NCBI GenBank assembly: GCA_016522385.1
Contig: JAEKFU010000690.1
Coordinates: 1-5,917, forward strand
DNA length: 5,917 bases
Direction of reading: 5' to 3'
DNA from: Pseudomonadota bacterium
GTDB taxonomy: Bacteria; Pseudomonadota; Alphaproteobacteria; Rhizobiales; Aestuariivirgaceae
The notes below the pieces were generated by a model, which saw nothing but the letters and a program-made list of their open reading frames with translations, was not told the origin of the DNA and did not search any database. The position numbers and the translations under genes were made by a program. This document shows, piece after piece, positions 5,826 through 5,917 of the stretch (position 1 is its first letter; each line of letters begins with the position of its first letter).

Positions 5826-5841
5826 TGTGATTTTTGTCACA
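5826..5841. promoter_or_regulatory. CRP-consensus palindrome TGTGA-N6-TCACA
   Basis: TGTGA (5826-5830), six bases, then TCACA (5837-5841): both half-sites and the spacing match the E. coli cAMP receptor protein core exactly. The centre is about 75 bases upstream of the minus-strand ATG at 5758. Alphaproteobacterial CRP-family proteins can prefer other palindromes, so binding is not assured. It could also serve a plus-strand gene beyond the right edge. Confidence 0.5.
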
Positions 5842-5842
5842 A

Positions 5843-5876
5843 ATCTCCGACGAATGGAGAGAGTTTGTCAAACTCT
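5843..5876 (-). promoter_or_regulatory. Possible promoter with TTGACA inside a dyad
   Basis: On the minus strand, TTGACA (5871-5866) is a perfect -35 hexamer, followed after 18 bases by GAGATT (5848-5843), a poor -10 (3 of 6). The -35 lies within the inverted repeat AGAGTTT-GTC-AAACTCT (plus strand 5860-5876), which may be an operator. Transcription would start near 5836, inside the CRP-type palindrome, and run into the two small frames. Confidence 0.35.
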
Positions 5877-5917
5877 GACGCCGCCGTGTGTTGCAGTGAC
5901 CGCTTGAGATCGCACCC

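Larger units (their letters stand above)
5503..5917. other. Right-hand stretch without a long gene
   Basis: These 415 bases contain no reading frame of 60 codons or more that begins with a usual start codon. Supported contents are the two small minus-strand frames, the CRP-type palindrome and the dyad with TTGACA. I see no tRNA, no insertion-sequence ends, no repeat array, and no clear intrinsic terminator for the cyclase gene. Bases 5877-5917 hold nothing I can name. Confidence 0.6.

Noticed and set aside
1..5917. CRISPR array, insertion sequence or rRNA
   Set aside because: No regularly spaced repeats, no transposase frame with terminal inverted repeats, and no conserved rRNA segments were found on reading either strand.

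Overview
The window looks like a piece of a proteobacterial, probably alphaproteobacterial, chromosome. This is inferred from the tRNA sequence, the G+C-rich coding of the left half, and the gene families present. No ribosomal RNA or other strong taxonomic marker is visible, so the assignment is tentative.

Layout. (1) 1-1227, plus strand: the C-terminal three quarters of a GMC-family FAD oxidoreductase of the gluconate/sugar-alcohol dehydrogenase type; its FAD-binding N-terminus lies off the left edge. (2) 1334-2071, minus strand, convergent with it: a secreted SIMPL/DUF541 (YggE-like) protein. (3) 2072-2233: a dense spacer with a SIMPL ribosome-binding site, two consecutive hairpins, the second followed by a run of eight T (an apparent rho-independent terminator with no obvious upstream gene), and a tRNA promoter that overlaps that terminator. 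(4) 2234-2310: a complete tRNA with CAT anticodon, best read as the lysidine-modified tRNA-Ile2. (5) 2473-5502, plus strand: a 1009-residue protein joining a class III nucleotide cyclase domain, a STAND/AAA-type ATPase and a TPR-like helical C-terminus. Base composition is visibly lower in G+C in this gene than left of the tRNA. (6) 5503-5917: no long gene, but two closely spaced minus-strand small reading frames (39 and 50 codons), the first a predicted one-pass membrane peptide. Upstream of them is a regulatory patch with a perfect TTGACA inside a 7-bp dyad and a perfect TGTGA-N6-TCACA palindrome, the consensus of the cAMP receptor protein CRP.

The most interesting point is the right half. 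The cyclase domain keeps both metal-binding aspartates but appears to have lost the substrate lysine (Gly77) and the transition-state asparagine (Cys155). Convergent to it lies a possible two-gene micro-operon behind a CRP-type site. Whether the large protein makes cAMP, another nucleotide, or only senses nucleotides is open. The link between the cyclase, the CRP site and the small membrane peptide is inference from proximity.
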